Source: Rhodopseudomonas_A palustris_F (GTDB lineage: Bacteria; Pseudomonadota; Alphaproteobacteria; Rhizobiales; Xanthobacteraceae). From it: a DNA stretch of 64,000 nt. The notes under the pieces are model-generated. The model was not told where the DNA came from. It did not search any database and worked only from the letters and a program-made list of their open reading frames with translations. Where the stretch lies: positions 5,332,001 to 5,396,000 of the forward strand of contig NC_007925.1 in assembly GCF_000013745.1 (NCBI RefSeq), given 5' to 3'. This document shows positions 24,797-32,507 of the stretch, piece by piece. Both the position numbers and the translations under genes were made by a program. Position 1 is the stretch's first letter, and every line of letters starts with the position of its first letter.

Positions 24797-26082
24797 GCGT
24801 CGAGGTCACCAAGCTTCCCTCCGGATTGACGGTGGTCACCGACACCATGCCGCATCTGCAGACCGCGGCGCTGGGCGTTTGGACCGGGGTCGGTGGCCGC
24901 GATGAGAAGCCCGACGAGCACGGCATCTCGCATCTCCTCGAACACATGGCGTTCAAGGGCACCACCAAGCGCTCCTCGCGCGAGATCGTCGAAGAGATCG
25001 AGGCGGTCGGCGGCGACCTCAACGCCGGCACCTCGACGGAGACCACCGCCTATTACGCCCGGGTGATGAAGGACGACGTGCCGCTGGCGCTCGACGTGTT
25101 GAGCGACATCCTCGCCAACCCCTCCTTCGTGCCGGACGAACTGGAGCGCGAAAAGAGCGTGATCGTGCAGGAAATCGGTGCGGCGCAGGACACCCCGGAC
25201 GACGTGGTGTTCGAGCATCTCAACGAGCTGTGCTATCCGGAGCAGCCGATGGGCCGCTCGCTGCTCGGCACGCCGCAGACCCTGAAGGGCTTCGATCGCG
25301 ACACCCTGCAGGGCTACCTGTCGAAACATTACCGCGGCCCCGACATGGTGGTGGCGGCCGCCGGCGCGGTCGATCACCAGCAGATCGTCGACGAGGTGCA
25401 GAACCGCTTCAAGAGCTTCGACGCCGCACCGGCGCCGGCGCCATTGCCGGCGCTGTTCGGCCCGGGCGGCTCCAAGGTGGTGCACCGCGATCTCGAACAG
25501 GCGCATCTGACGCTGGCGTTGGAAGGCCTGCCGCAGACCGACCCGTCGCTGTTCAGCCTGCAGGTGTTCACCAACGTGCTCGGCGGCGGAATGTCGTCGC
25601 GGCTGTTCCAGGAGGTCCGCGAGAAGCGCGGGCTGTGCTACTCGATCTACACCTTCCACGCCCCCTATACCGACACCGGCTTCTTCGGGCTCTACACCGG
25701 CACAGATCCGGCCGACGCGCCGGAGATGATGGAGGTGATCGTCGACGTCATCAACGACGCGGTCGAGACCCTGACCGAAGCCGAAATTTCCCGTGCCAAG
25801 GCGCAGATGAAGGCCGGGCTGTTGATGGCGCTGGAGAGCTGCAGCTCGCGCGCCGAGCAGCTGGCACGGCATATGCTGGCCTATGGTCGGCCGTTGCCGG
25901 TCGAGGAACTGGTGGCCAAGATCGACGCCGTCAGCGTCGAGTCGACCAGCAAGGCGGCGCGCGCGCTGCTGTCGCGCAGCCGGCCGGCGGTGGTGGCGTT
26001 GGGGAGCGGTCGCGGGCTGGACACCGCGGTCGGTTTTGCCGAAGGTTTGACTTTAGGGAAGGCCAAGCCGAGCTATCACTGA
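24793..26082 (+). CDS. M16 family zinc peptidase (processing-peptidase-like)
   Basis: This 429-aa protein is an M16 (pitrilysin family) peptidase close to the mitochondrial processing peptidase beta subunit and bacterial homologues. The inverted zinc motif HLLEHMAFKGT (HxxEH, about residues 53-57) is followed by the distal glutamate in EIEAVGGDLNAGTSTETTAYYA. The second half has the usual ERFGLCY-like REKRGLCYSIYTF segment. The start ATG 24793 lies in the thrC stop codon. The thrC-M16 arrangement is common in Rhizobiales. The natural substrate is unknown. Confidence 0.92.
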   Translation: MSVEVTKLPSGLTVVTDTMPHLQTAALGVWTGVGGRDEKPDEHGISHLLEHMAFKGTTKRSSREIVEEIEAVGGDLNAGTSTETTAYYARVMKDDVPLALDVLSDILANPSFVPDELEREKSVIVQEIGAAQDTPDDVVFEHLNELCYPEQPMGRSLLGTPQTLKGFDRDTLQGYLSKHYRGPDMVVAAAGAVDHQQIVDEVQNRFKSFDAAPAPAPLPALFGPGGSKVVHRDLEQAHLTLALEGLPQTDPSLFSLQVFTNVLGGGMSSRLFQEVREKRGLCYSIYTFHAPYTDTGFFGLYTGTDPADAPEMMEVIVDVINDAVETLTEAEISRAKAQMKAGLLMALESCSSRAEQLARHMLAYGRPLPVEELVAKIDAVSVESTSKAARALLSRSRPAVVALGSGRGLDTAVGFAEGLTLGKAKPSYH

Positions 26083-26139
26083 GCAGCACCGCCGCGACAC
26101 TTGGCGACGGGCTGTTGATGGAACGGGGAGTTTCGGTCC

Positions 26140-26727
26140 ATGGCACTGTTTCGTATGCCATCGAGCGGGCCGGCGGCACTGGCGCCACGCGGCAACGGCT
26201 TGCTGCTGCGTGCGCCGCAGATGGGCGATTTTCCGCAATGGGCGCAATTGCGCGAACAAAGCCGCGCGTTCCTGACGCCGTGGGAGCCGATCTGGCCATC
26301 CGACGACCTCACCCGCTCGGGTTTCCGGCGCCGACTGCGGCGCTACGCTGAGGACATCGCCGGCGACCGCGCCTATCCGTTCATCGTGTTTCGCGAGTCC
26401 GACGGCGAGATGATCGGCGGCGTGACGTTGGCCAATGTGCGGCGCGGCATCGTGCAGGCCGGCACCATCGGCTATTGGATCGGCCAGCCCCATGCGCGGC
26501 GCGGCTACATGACCGCGGCGTTGCGGGTGCTGCTGCCGACGCTGTTCGGCGAACTCAATCTGCACCGCGTCGAGGCCGCCTGCATTCCGAACAACGCCGC
26601 CTCGATCCGGGTGCTGGAGAAATGCGGCTTCTCCCGCGAAGGACTGGCGCGGCGCTATCTGTGCATCAACGGGGTCTGGCAGGATCACCTGCTGTTCGGG
26701 CTCTTGCACGAGGATTTCCGCGGGTGA
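26140..26727 (+). CDS. GNAT N-acetyltransferase, RimJ/RimL type
   Basis: This 195-aa protein fits the GNAT superfamily, RimJ/RimL branch, which acetylates N-termini or small amines using acetyl-CoA. Motifs are LLLRAPQMGDFPQW at the N-terminus and the acetyl-CoA pocket YWIGQPHARRGYMTAAL (about residues 112-128, with the Q/R-x-x-G-x-G/A variant RRGYMT). The strand LHRVEAACIPNNAASIRVLEKCGF is the strongest signature of this family. The start ATG 26140 lies 57 bases after the peptidase stop. The target, whether ribosomal protein or other, cannot be told. Confidence 0.85.
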   Translation: MALFRMPSSGPAALAPRGNGLLLRAPQMGDFPQWAQLREQSRAFLTPWEPIWPSDDLTRSGFRRRLRRYAEDIAGDRAYPFIVFRESDGEMIGGVTLANVRRGIVQAGTIGYWIGQPHARRGYMTAALRVLLPTLFGELNLHRVEAACIPNNAASIRVLEKCGFSREGLARRYLCINGVWQDHLLFGLLHEDFRG

Positions 26728-26824
26728 TGCTGCGGTCGGGCGCAGCGATGCCTTTGGTTCGCCGCCATTGCTTTGGTATAAGGCGGCGGCAAAACACGAC
26801 AATGCGGAAAGCCGGGGATCTTCG

Positions 26825-27493
26825 ATGCGGGACCAACCTCTGACGACAACCAGCGCGGCATCGTCACGGCGTGGCGCAATGCTGCGCGCCGCGGTGGCGT
26901 TGAGCATTTGTGGCAGCCTGTTGGCGACGCCGGCCGCGGCGCAATCCATCACCGACAGGTTCAAGAGTCTGTTCGGCGGCTCATCCGAGCCGGCGCCGAG
27001 CGGCGCTGCCAGCGCCCCCGCGCCGGCCTCCGAAGCCGAAGTCGAACTCACCTGCCCTGAGGTCAGCATCCGCCCGGGCGCGTCGACCTACGCGGTCGGG
27101 CTGCCCGGCAAGCCGGCGTCCGGCAACGATCTGCGATTTCAAGCGACGATCGGGCGCACCGCGCGCGAGTGCAATCTCGGCGACGGTATGGTCAAGGCCA
27201 AGATCGGCATCCAGGGCCGGGTGATCGCCGGTCCGGCCGGCGCGCCGGGCAACGTCGACGTGCCGCTGCGCGTCGCCGTGGTTCAGGAAGGCGTGCAGCC
27301 GAAGACGATCTTCACCAAGCTTTATCAGACCCGGGTGACGATGACCGCGGACGGCAACGAGCCGTTCACCCTGGTGGCTGAGGACATCGTCTATCCGGCG
27401 CCGTCCGCGGCGGCCGGCGACGCTTACGTGTTCTATATCGGCTTCGATCCGCAGGGCCTGAAGCCGGAGCCCCCCGCAAGGAAGCGCAAGTAG
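26825..27493 (+). CDS. Exported protein of unknown function
   Basis: I do not recognise a named family. The protein (222 aa) has a twin-arginine-free Sec-type signal peptide (RRGAMLRAAVALSICGSLLATPAAAQ, cleavage near AAA-Q, residue about 40). A short linker and a Pro/Ala/Ser-rich segment follow (about residues 55-75). The mature domain is beta-rich with two cysteines (ELTCPEV and RECNLGD) that may pair. Start ATG 26825 is chosen; ATG-like starts further upstream (26768) would break the signal peptide. It converges with ybgC with a 1-base gap, so no intergenic terminator fits between. Confidence 0.75.
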   Translation: MRDQPLTTTSAASSRRGAMLRAAVALSICGSLLATPAAAQSITDRFKSLFGGSSEPAPSGAASAPAPASEAEVELTCPEVSIRPGASTYAVGLPGKPASGNDLRFQATIGRTARECNLGDGMVKAKIGIQGRVIAGPAGAPGNVDVPLRVAVVQEGVQPKTIFTKLYQTRVTMTADGNEPFTLVAEDIVYPAPSAAAGDAYVFYIGFDPQGLKPEPPARKRK

Positions 27494-27494
27494 C

Positions 27495-27941
27495 TCAGCC
27501 GAGATCGGCCGCCATCGCCACGCGCAGCGGCTTCGGGATCGGCCGCGCCCGGCCCTGCGCAACGAAGGCGACCTTGACCTTGGCTTCGATCAGCACCGCG
27601 TCGCCACGCTTGACCTGTTGATGCATGGTGATCGAGGCGCCGCGCACCTCGAGCGGCCGCGTCACGATCTCCAGCACGTCGTCCATCTTCGCCGGCTTGA
27701 GAAAATCCAGCTGCATCGCCCGCACCACGAAGGCGAAGCCCGGCGCCTCATCCTGCGCTTCGGCGAACAGCGCACTCTGCTCGGCGCCGAGCAGCCGCAG
27801 ATAGTTGGTCCGCCCGCGCTCCATGAAGCGCAGATAGTTGGCGTGGTAGACGATGCCGGAAAAATCGGTGTCTTCGTAATAGACGCGAACCTGCATGCGA
27901 TGCAGCCCGTCGCCGATCGCGCCGTCGAGAGAATTCGTCAA
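27495..27941 (-). CDS. ybgC: YbgC-type acyl-CoA thioesterase
   Basis: This 148-aa hotdog-fold enzyme hydrolyses acyl-CoA thioesters. The active-site signature is VYYEDTDFSGIVYHANYLRFMERGR (key residues: Asp in EDTD, His in YHANY), and the remaining strands FVVRAMQLDFLKPA and ASITMHQQV are typical. In many proteobacteria ybgC starts the tol-pal operon after ruvB; here no tolQ follows, and an unrelated exported gene converges on it. Two toxin-antitoxin pairs lie between it and ruvB. The start is ATG 27941, 3 bases past the VapC stop. Confidence 0.92.
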   Translation of the reverse strand: MTNSLDGAIGDGLHRMQVRVYYEDTDFSGIVYHANYLRFMERGRTNYLRLLGAEQSALFAEAQDEAPGFAFVVRAMQLDFLKPAKMDDVLEIVTRPLEVRGASITMHQQVKRGDAVLIEAKVKVAFVAQGRARPIPKPLRVAMAADLG

Positions 27942-27944
27942 GCC

Positions 27945-28313
27945 TCACTCCACTTCTGCGGCGATCGATAACCGCTCGGCCACCGCTCGCAATTTCTTGT
28001 CCCTGGTCCAGAGCCTTGCTTCCAGCGTCAACGTCGTCGCGACCAGGAGATGAGCATCGACGTAGCCGATGCCGCTACCGAAAATGTCGTTGCGCTGGAT
28101 GAAAAATAGAACTTCGGCAGGCTCTGCAACCACCGCCATTTGCATTTCGACGAGAGCAGAGAGCGTGTCCTCCCGGCGTGCAAGCGTCCCAAGGGCGACC
28201 TCACCGACCACGAAGGGATGCATCAGGATCGCATTGGCATCCAGCAACGCTTCCATCAGCTCATCGCCGCGAGCCAAATGATCGACCCAGATCGAGGTGT
28301 CGGCCAGAATCAC
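27945..28313 (-). CDS. vapC: VapC-type PIN-domain ribonuclease toxin
   Basis: VapC toxins are Mg-dependent ribonucleases that cleave tRNA or rRNA when not bound by VapB. The 122-aa PIN domain has the expected acidic residues: the first Asp in ILADTSIWVD, a Glu in VVGEVALG, an Asp in GYVDAHLL and an Asp in WTRDKKL. It starts with GTG 28313, overlapping the VapB stop by 4 bases. The pair sits between ybgC and another toxin-antitoxin unit in what is elsewhere a ruvB-ybgC junction. All catalytic residues appear intact, so it may be active. Confidence 0.9.
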   Translation of the reverse strand: MILADTSIWVDHLARGDELMEALLDANAILMHPFVVGEVALGTLARREDTLSALVEMQMAVVAEPAEVLFFIQRNDIFGSGIGYVDAHLLVATTLTLEARLWTRDKKLRAVAERLSIAAEVE

Positions 28314-28501
28314 TCGAAACGTCGCCTGGGCGGCGCCACCAGATCCGGCGCGGATCCGCCCATGCGGGCTAAACGGCGCGCGGCTTCACTCTCGACATAG
28401 GCCTGAAGCGCCTTCTTGATCACCGCCGACTTTTCTTTAACGCCAGCATATTGTTGAGCTTTTGCAAAAAGCTCGTCGTCGATCGCGATGGTGGTGCGCA
28501 T
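28310..28501 (-). CDS. vapB: VapB-type antitoxin (ribbon-helix-helix/DUF2191-like)
   Basis: This 63-aa antitoxin begins MRTTIAIDDELFAKAQQYAG, a short beta-strand plus helix typical of ribbon-helix-helix DNA-binding VapB proteins. The C-terminal part (ARMGGSAPDLVAPPRRRFE) would wrap the toxin. I placed the start at ATG 28501, which has GGAGG 5 bases upstream; an in-frame ATG at 28537 would add 12 residues and bury the probable operator. Its stop overlaps the vapC GTG start, the usual coupled arrangement. A small palindrome upstream is a likely autoregulatory site. Confidence 0.88.
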   Translation of the reverse strand: MRTTIAIDDELFAKAQQYAGVKEKSAVIKKALQAYVESEAARRLARMGGSAPDLVAPPRRRFE

Positions 28502-28530
28502 GCCGACCTCCGTTCTGCGCATCAAATATA

Positions 28531-28544
28531 GCATCACTCGATGC
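28531..28544. promoter_or_regulatory. Small palindrome upstream of vapB, possible operator
   Basis: GCATC-ACTC-GATGC is a perfect 5-bp inverted repeat with a 4-base centre, 30 bases upstream of the vapB start and next to an AT-rich AAATATA tract that could be a -10 element. VapB proteins normally bind such sites. Short length makes chance possible. Confidence 0.4.
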
Positions 28545-28632
28545 CGAATCCCATGCCTCAGAAGAACGGGTTATCCAGCGGTCCCCGCAACCGGCGCTCG
28601 CCATGCGGGCGGGGCGAGGGAGGCTCCTGCCA

Positions 28633-28923
28633 TCACTCGGCAAACTCCTCATCGATATTCATCCGCCCGTCCAGAACTCGGACGATCACGATTTGAGCGG
28701 ACTCCACCAAATAGAAGGCGACATATCTATCCACCACGAGCGCTCGCAATGAGGCGCGTAGTTCGCTTCGATCCCGCCCAAGAAATGGAAATTCAACCAG
28801 TTCCTCGAACCGATGAAACAACCGGGTAATGATCCGATCCGCGGCAGCGGGATTTCGTTCGGAGAAATAACCGTGGATGGCCAGGAGATCGGCTTCGGCG
28901 CGTGAAGAGAGAACGACTTTCAC
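28633..28923 (-). CDS. parE: ParE/RelE-family toxin
   Basis: This 96-aa protein matches the ParE/RelE fold. Visible family features are the first strand and helix MKVVLSSRAEADLLAIHGYF, the helix AAADRIITRLFHRFEEL, the FPFLGRDRSEL motif and the C-terminal strands YVAFYLVESAQIVIVRVLDGRMN. ParE members poison gyrase, while RelE members cut mRNA; the sequence favours ParE because it lacks the RelE catalytic Lys/Arg/Tyr set. The start ATG 28923 lies 5 bases after the antitoxin stop. It is the second toxin module between ruvB and ybgC. Confidence 0.85.
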   Translation of the reverse strand: MKVVLSSRAEADLLAIHGYFSERNPAAADRIITRLFHRFEELVEFPFLGRDRSELRASLRALVVDRYVAFYLVESAQIVIVRVLDGRMNIDEEFAE

Positions 28924-28928
28924 GGCAG

Positions 28929-29144
28929 CTACCGCTTGGCTTGCGCCCGAGCCCGTGTCAGAAATTCCTGCAAATCCCAGGGACGAACGCGCCCCGCCTC
29001 GACGTCGGCGATGCCTTCATCAACCGCATCTTTCAGCGCGCGAAATTTCCTGGCCTGCGACAAGAAATAGTCTGCCGCAGGCTCCCGCATCTCTTCGGGA
29101 AGCAGTTCGAGGGCTTCGAGGGCTTTATCGGCAGCTGAACTCAT
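28929..29144 (-). CDS. Antitoxin partner of the ParE-like toxin
   Basis: This 71-aa acidic, helical protein precedes the ParE-like toxin and ends 5 bases before it, as expected for an antitoxin. It has no obvious ribbon-helix-helix motif. The central helix PEEMREPAADYFLSQARKFRALKD and the tail DVEAGRVRPWDLQEFLTRARAQ resemble small antitoxins annotated beside RelE/ParE in alphaproteobacteria. The ATG 29144 start has no clear ribosome site because a palindrome lies directly upstream, so the message may be leaderless. Identification rests mainly on context. Confidence 0.75.
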   Translation of the reverse strand: MSSAADKALEALELLPEEMREPAADYFLSQARKFRALKDAVDEGIADVEAGRVRPWDLQEFLTRARAQAKR

Positions 29145-29146
29145 GA

Positions 29147-29159
29147 TGTTAGCTTAACA
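29147..29159. promoter_or_regulatory. Palindrome immediately upstream of the parE-antitoxin gene
   Basis: TGTTA-GCT-TAACA forms a perfect 5-bp inverted repeat ending 3 bases from the antitoxin start. It occupies the place where a ribosome site would be, consistent with an operator and a very short or absent leader. Chance cannot be excluded. Confidence 0.4.
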
Positions 29160-29181
29160 CATTTGCGAGCCGATCGCGAGC

Positions 29182-30231
29182 CTACCCCTCCTCGCCGCCC
29201 TGGCCGAACAGCCCGAACTGCGCCGCGTCGCGCGCGGGCTCGGCAAGGCCGAGGTGCTTGAAGGCGTGGCTGGTCAGCAGCCGGCCGCGCGGGGTGCGCT
29301 GCAGATAGCCGCACTGGATCAGGAACGGCTCGATGATGTCCTCGATGGCGTCGCGCGGCTCCGACAGCGCCGCCGCCATGGTTTCCACGCCGACCGGTCC
29401 GCCGCCGTAGTTCATCGCGATCGTGCTGAGATAGCGGCGGTCCATCGCGTCGAGGCCGGCGGCGTCGACTTCCAGCGCGGAGAGCGCGTGGTCGGCGATG
29501 CCGCGATCGATCGCCGACTTGTCGGCAGCGGAAGCGAAGTCGCGCACCCGGCGTAGCAGGCGCCCGGCAATGCGGGGCGTGCCGCGGGCGCGGCGCGCGA
29601 TCTCGTTGGCGCCGTCCGGCGTGATGCCGATCGACAGCACCCGCGCGCCGCGGGTGACGATGCTTTCCAATTCCGCGATGGTGTAGAAATTCAGGCGAAC
29701 CGGAATGCCGAAGCGGTCGCGCAATGGATTGGTCAGCAGACCTGCGCGCGTCGTGGCGCCGACCAGGGTGAACTTCGACAGCTCGATCTTGACCGAGCGC
29801 GCGGCGGGGCCTTCGCCGATGATCAGGTCGAGCTGAAAGTCCTCCATCGCCGGATACAGCACTTCTTCGACCGCCGGGCTGAGCCGGTGGATCTCGTCGA
29901 TGAACAGCACGTCGCGTTCTTCGAGGTTGGTCAGGAGAGCGGCAAGATCGCCGGCCTTGGCGATGACGGGTCCGGACGTGGCGCGAAACCCGACGCCGAG
30001 TTCGCGCGCCACGATCTGCGCCAGCGTGGTCTTGCCGAGCCCGGGGGGGCCGACGAACAGCACGTGATCCAGCGCCTCGCCGCGCTTGCGGGCGGCGTCG
30101 ATGAAGATCTGCAGATTGGCGCGGGCCTGCTGCTGGCCGACGAATTCGGACAGCAATTGCGGGCGCAGCGCGGTGTCGCCGACGTCATCGACGCGGCGCT
30201 CGGGGGTGACGATGCGGGAGGGCGTGGTCAT
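29182..30231 (-). CDS. ruvB: Holliday junction branch migration helicase RuvB
   Basis: RuvB is the AAA+ motor that, with RuvA, drives Holliday junction branch migration in recombination repair. The 349-aa protein has [12 protein letters not shown] at the N-terminus, Walker [10 protein letters not shown] (about residues 68-76), Walker [10 protein letters not shown], sensor 1 [10 protein letters not shown], the arginine finger region PLRDRFGI, and the winged-helix C-terminal domain. The start is ATG 30231 (MTTPSRIV); the upstream open frame overlaps a palindromic repeat and is not coding. A family A mosaic repeat separates it from cdd and ruvA upstream. Confidence 0.97.
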
Positions 30232-30270
30232 CGGATCAGGATAGCACGTGCTGGAACGGCAGCGCTTATT

Positions 30271-30384
30271 CTCCCCTCCCCCTTGCGGGGAGGGGTCGGG
30301 GGTGGGGGAAGCCGCAAGCACTGCGCTTGTGACGTGCCCCCTCCCCAACCCTCCCCCGCAAGCGGGAGAGGGAGCGCGCCGTGC
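30271..30384. repeat. Mosaic palindromic repeat (family A) between cdd and ruvB
   Basis: The element has two parts: a 38-bp GC-rich unit starting CTCCCCTCCCCCTTGCGGGG (30271-30308) and, after about 32 bases, a second unit around CTCCCCAACCCTCCCCCGCA (30341-30384) ending GGGAGCGCGCCGTGC. The same two-part arrangement recurs at 31552-31662, between ruvA and ruvC. Confidence 0.88.
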
Positions 30385-30421
30385 ATGTGGCAACCGTCAG
30401 CGAAGGCTTGCGTCACGCCGC

Positions 30422-30847
30422 TCACAAATTCCGCTCCCGGCTGTATTTGTTCGGCAGCAATTCGCCGATAGTCACCGCGACCACGCCGTCGGGACCGGGC
30501 ACCAGCACGCGGGCGTTGCGGTCATAATCGAAGATCAATTCGCGGCAGGCGCCGCACGGCGACACCACATGAACGTTGCGGTCGGTCTCCTGCGGCTTCG
30601 GGTGGCGCACCGCCACGATGGTGGCGATGCCGGCCTCGCCGAGTTCGGTGATCATCTGGCCGAGCGCCACCGCCTCGGCGCACACCGCCATGCGGCCGAG
30701 ATAGGCGTCGAGATTGACCCCGGCGAAAGTCTTGCCGCTGCGGGTCACCAGCGCCGCGCCGACCTCCTGCCAGTCGTTGCGATAGCGCTGCCGGATCGCC
30801 GCGGCGGCCGCCTCGATCAGCGCGCGGTCGGCTTCGGTCAAACTCAC
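30422..30847 (-). CDS. cdd: Cytidine deaminase family protein
   Basis: This 141-aa zinc enzyme deaminates cytidine or deoxycytidine to the uridine form for pyrimidine salvage. The zinc and catalytic motifs are complete: MAVCAEAVAL (Cys-Ala-Glu) and VSPCGACRELIFDY (Pro-Cys-Gly-Ala-Cys). The length fits homotetrameric cytidine deaminases; a blasticidin-S-deaminase-like role is possible. It starts with GTG 30847, overlapping the ruvA stop by 4 bases, so it is translated with ruvA. Its place between ruvA and ruvB is unusual, as these are normally adjacent. Confidence 0.88.
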   Translation of the reverse strand: MSLTEADRALIEAAAAAIRQRYRNDWQEVGAALVTRSGKTFAGVNLDAYLGRMAVCAEAVALGQMITELGEAGIATIVAVRHPKPQETDRNVHVVSPCGACRELIFDYDRNARVLVPGPDGVVAVTIGELLPNKYSRERNL

Positions 30848-31461
30848 TTCGACAACTCCTTCAGCCCGAGCTTGATCAACTGCGCGGTCTCCGCACCCTC
30901 GCCGGCGCTGCGCGAGGCGCTCGCGATGGCGGCGGCGGCCTGCGGCTGACCATAGCCGAGATTGACCAGGGCGGAGATCGCGTCGGTCACCGGGCGCGGC
31001 GCGCTGCGCTCGTCGAGCGCGCCGGACAGCGCCACCACGGCTGGATCGACGCTGGCAAAGGCCGGCGCCTTGTCTTTCAACTCGGTGACAATGCGCTCGG
31101 CGACCTTGGGGCCGACGCCGGAGGTGCGCGCCACCGCGGCCTTGTCGCGCAGCGCGATGGCATTGGCGAGATCGGCCGGCGGCAAGGTCGAGAGCACCGC
31201 CAGCGCCACCTTGGCGCCGACGCCCTGCACGGTCTGCAAGAGCCGGAACCATTCGCGCTCCAGATCGCTGCGAAACCCGAACAGCTTGATCTGGTCCTCG
31301 CGGACATACGTCTCGATCGACAGCACCGCGGCGCCGCCGGCCTGCGGCAACGCCTGCAGCGTGCGCGCCGAGCAATGCACCTGATAGCCGACGCCCTGCA
31401 CGTCGAGGATCACATAGTCCTCGCCGTAGCTGTCGATCAGGCCTTTGAGCTTACCGATCAT
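30844..31461 (-). CDS. ruvA: Holliday junction DNA-binding protein RuvA
   Basis: RuvA binds the four-way junction as a tetramer and loads RuvB rings. The 205-aa protein has the OB-fold N-terminus MIGKLKGLIDSYGEDYVILDVQGVGYQVHC (key MIGKLKG, GVGY), two helix-hairpin-helix motifs (LLQTVQGVGAKVALAVLS and RTSGVGPKVAERIVTELKDK) and the flexible C-terminal domain III that contacts RuvB. The start is ATG 31461. The stop overlaps the cdd GTG start. A mosaic repeat of 262 bp separates it from ruvC, its expected operon partner. Confidence 0.96.
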   Translation of the reverse strand: MIGKLKGLIDSYGEDYVILDVQGVGYQVHCSARTLQALPQAGGAAVLSIETYVREDQIKLFGFRSDLEREWFRLLQTVQGVGAKVALAVLSTLPPADLANAIALRDKAAVARTSGVGPKVAERIVTELKDKAPAFASVDPAVVALSGALDERSAPRPVTDAISALVNLGYGQPQAAAAIASASRSAGEGAETAQLIKLGLKELSK

Positions 31462-31551
31462 CGGGCCTCCAATGCGGGGACTCTCTCCTCCACCTTGCGG
31501 GGGCAGAGCGCTTCGGGTGTGGAGTGAGCGCTAGCGCCGGTGGCAGCCGAA

Positions 31552-31662
31552 CTCCCCTCCCCCTTGCGGGGAGGGGTCGGGGGTGGGGGTCTCCAAGCAA
31601 GACCTCGCCGCGTGTTACCCCCCTCCCCAACCCTCCCCCGCAAGGGGGGAGGGAGCGCGCTG
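31552..31662. repeat. Mosaic palindromic repeat (family A) between ruvC and ruvA
   Basis: This is the second copy of the two-part element seen at 30271: CTCCCCTCCCCCTTGCGGGG unit at 31552-31590, then CCCTCCCCAACCCTCCCCCG at about 31621-31662 ending GGGAGCGCGCTGT. The spacer between units differs in sequence from the other copy. Confidence 0.88.
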
Positions 31663-31723
31663 TATTCGCCGCGAGGGCGCGTACCATGCCTCGGGCGCGA
31701 GAGCGCGCCGTGCGAGTGGCCGA

Positions 31724-32251
31724 TCATGCCTGCACCGCCTTCAGCCGCAGCAATGCGCCGCCGCGGTGATGCGCGTGGGTGATGGCGATCGCCAGCGCGT
31801 CGGCGGCGTCGGCGGTCTTCGGCTCGGCCTTCGGCAATAGGATCTTCAGCATCATCTGGATCTGCGCCTTGTCGGCGTGGCCGGCGCCGATCACGGTCTT
31901 CTTGATCAGGTTCGGCGCGTATTCCGCCACCGCAATGCCGACCAACGCGGGGGCCAGCATGGCGATGCCGCGGGCTTGGCCGAGCTTCAGCGTGGCGCCG
32001 GCGTCCTTGTTGACGAAGGTCTGCTCCACCGCGGCTTCGGCCGGCACGAATTCCGCCAGCACTTTGGCGAGCCCGTGGTGAATCTCCAATAGCCGGCTCG
32101 CCAGCGGCAGGTCGTTATCCGGTTCCACCGAGCCGCAGCCGATGAACACCAGCCGGTTGCCACAGCTCTCGATCACGCCCCAGCCGGTGCGACGCAGCCC
32201 GGGGTCGATGCCGAGAATACGGATGGGTTGGCGAATCGGCGGAGCACTCAT
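31724..32251 (-). CDS. ruvC: Holliday junction resolvase RuvC
   Basis: RuvC cuts Holliday junctions symmetrically to end recombination. The 175-aa protein has the RNase-H-like fold: first catalytic Asp in ILGIDPGLRRTGWG, then Glu in AAVEQTFVNKDAGATLKLGQARG, and the last two Asp residues in EPKTADAADALAIAITHAH. The start is ATG 32251, after which the resolvase motif begins within 15 residues; the open frame upstream is part of a repeat and non-coding. YebC lies upstream on the same strand, giving the common yebC-ruvC-ruvA-ruvB order with insertions. Confidence 0.96.
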   Translation of the reverse strand: MSAPPIRQPIRILGIDPGLRRTGWGVIESCGNRLVFIGCGSVEPDNDLPLASRLLEIHHGLAKVLAEFVPAEAAVEQTFVNKDAGATLKLGQARGIAMLAPALVGIAVAEYAPNLIKKTVIGAGHADKAQIQMMLKILLPKAEPKTADAADALAIAITHAHHRGGALLRLKAVQA

Positions 32252-32367
32252 GATGGAGTGATAACGCCTCAGCAAAGTGAACGAAACAGAAACAAAGGCC
32301 GGGCGTGCCAAAGCTGAACTAGGGAGACCCACGATCCAACGCATTGCGGTTCGATCCACAACAAACC

Positions 32368-32467
32368 GTCGTCCCCCGCGAAAGCGGGGGATCCAGTACG
32401 CCGAGCGGTGCGGCTCTATCACGGACGCTCTGGAATACTGGGTCGCCCGCTTTCGCGGGCGATGACG
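32368..32467. repeat. Palindromic intergenic repeat, family D
   Basis: The left end CGTCGTCCCCCGCGAAAGCG and right end CGCCCGCTTTCGCGGGCGATGACG are inverted. Each end is itself a small hairpin (CCCCCGC-GAAA-GCGGGGG and CGCCCGC-TTTC-GCGGGCG), and the centre holds GGATCCAGTA / TACTGGGTCG as another inverted match. It lies between yebC and ruvC. Confidence 0.85.
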
Positions 32468-32507
32468 GTTGGAATGTGGCCGCGCTTCGAGCCCTATGGA
32501 ACGCTGA

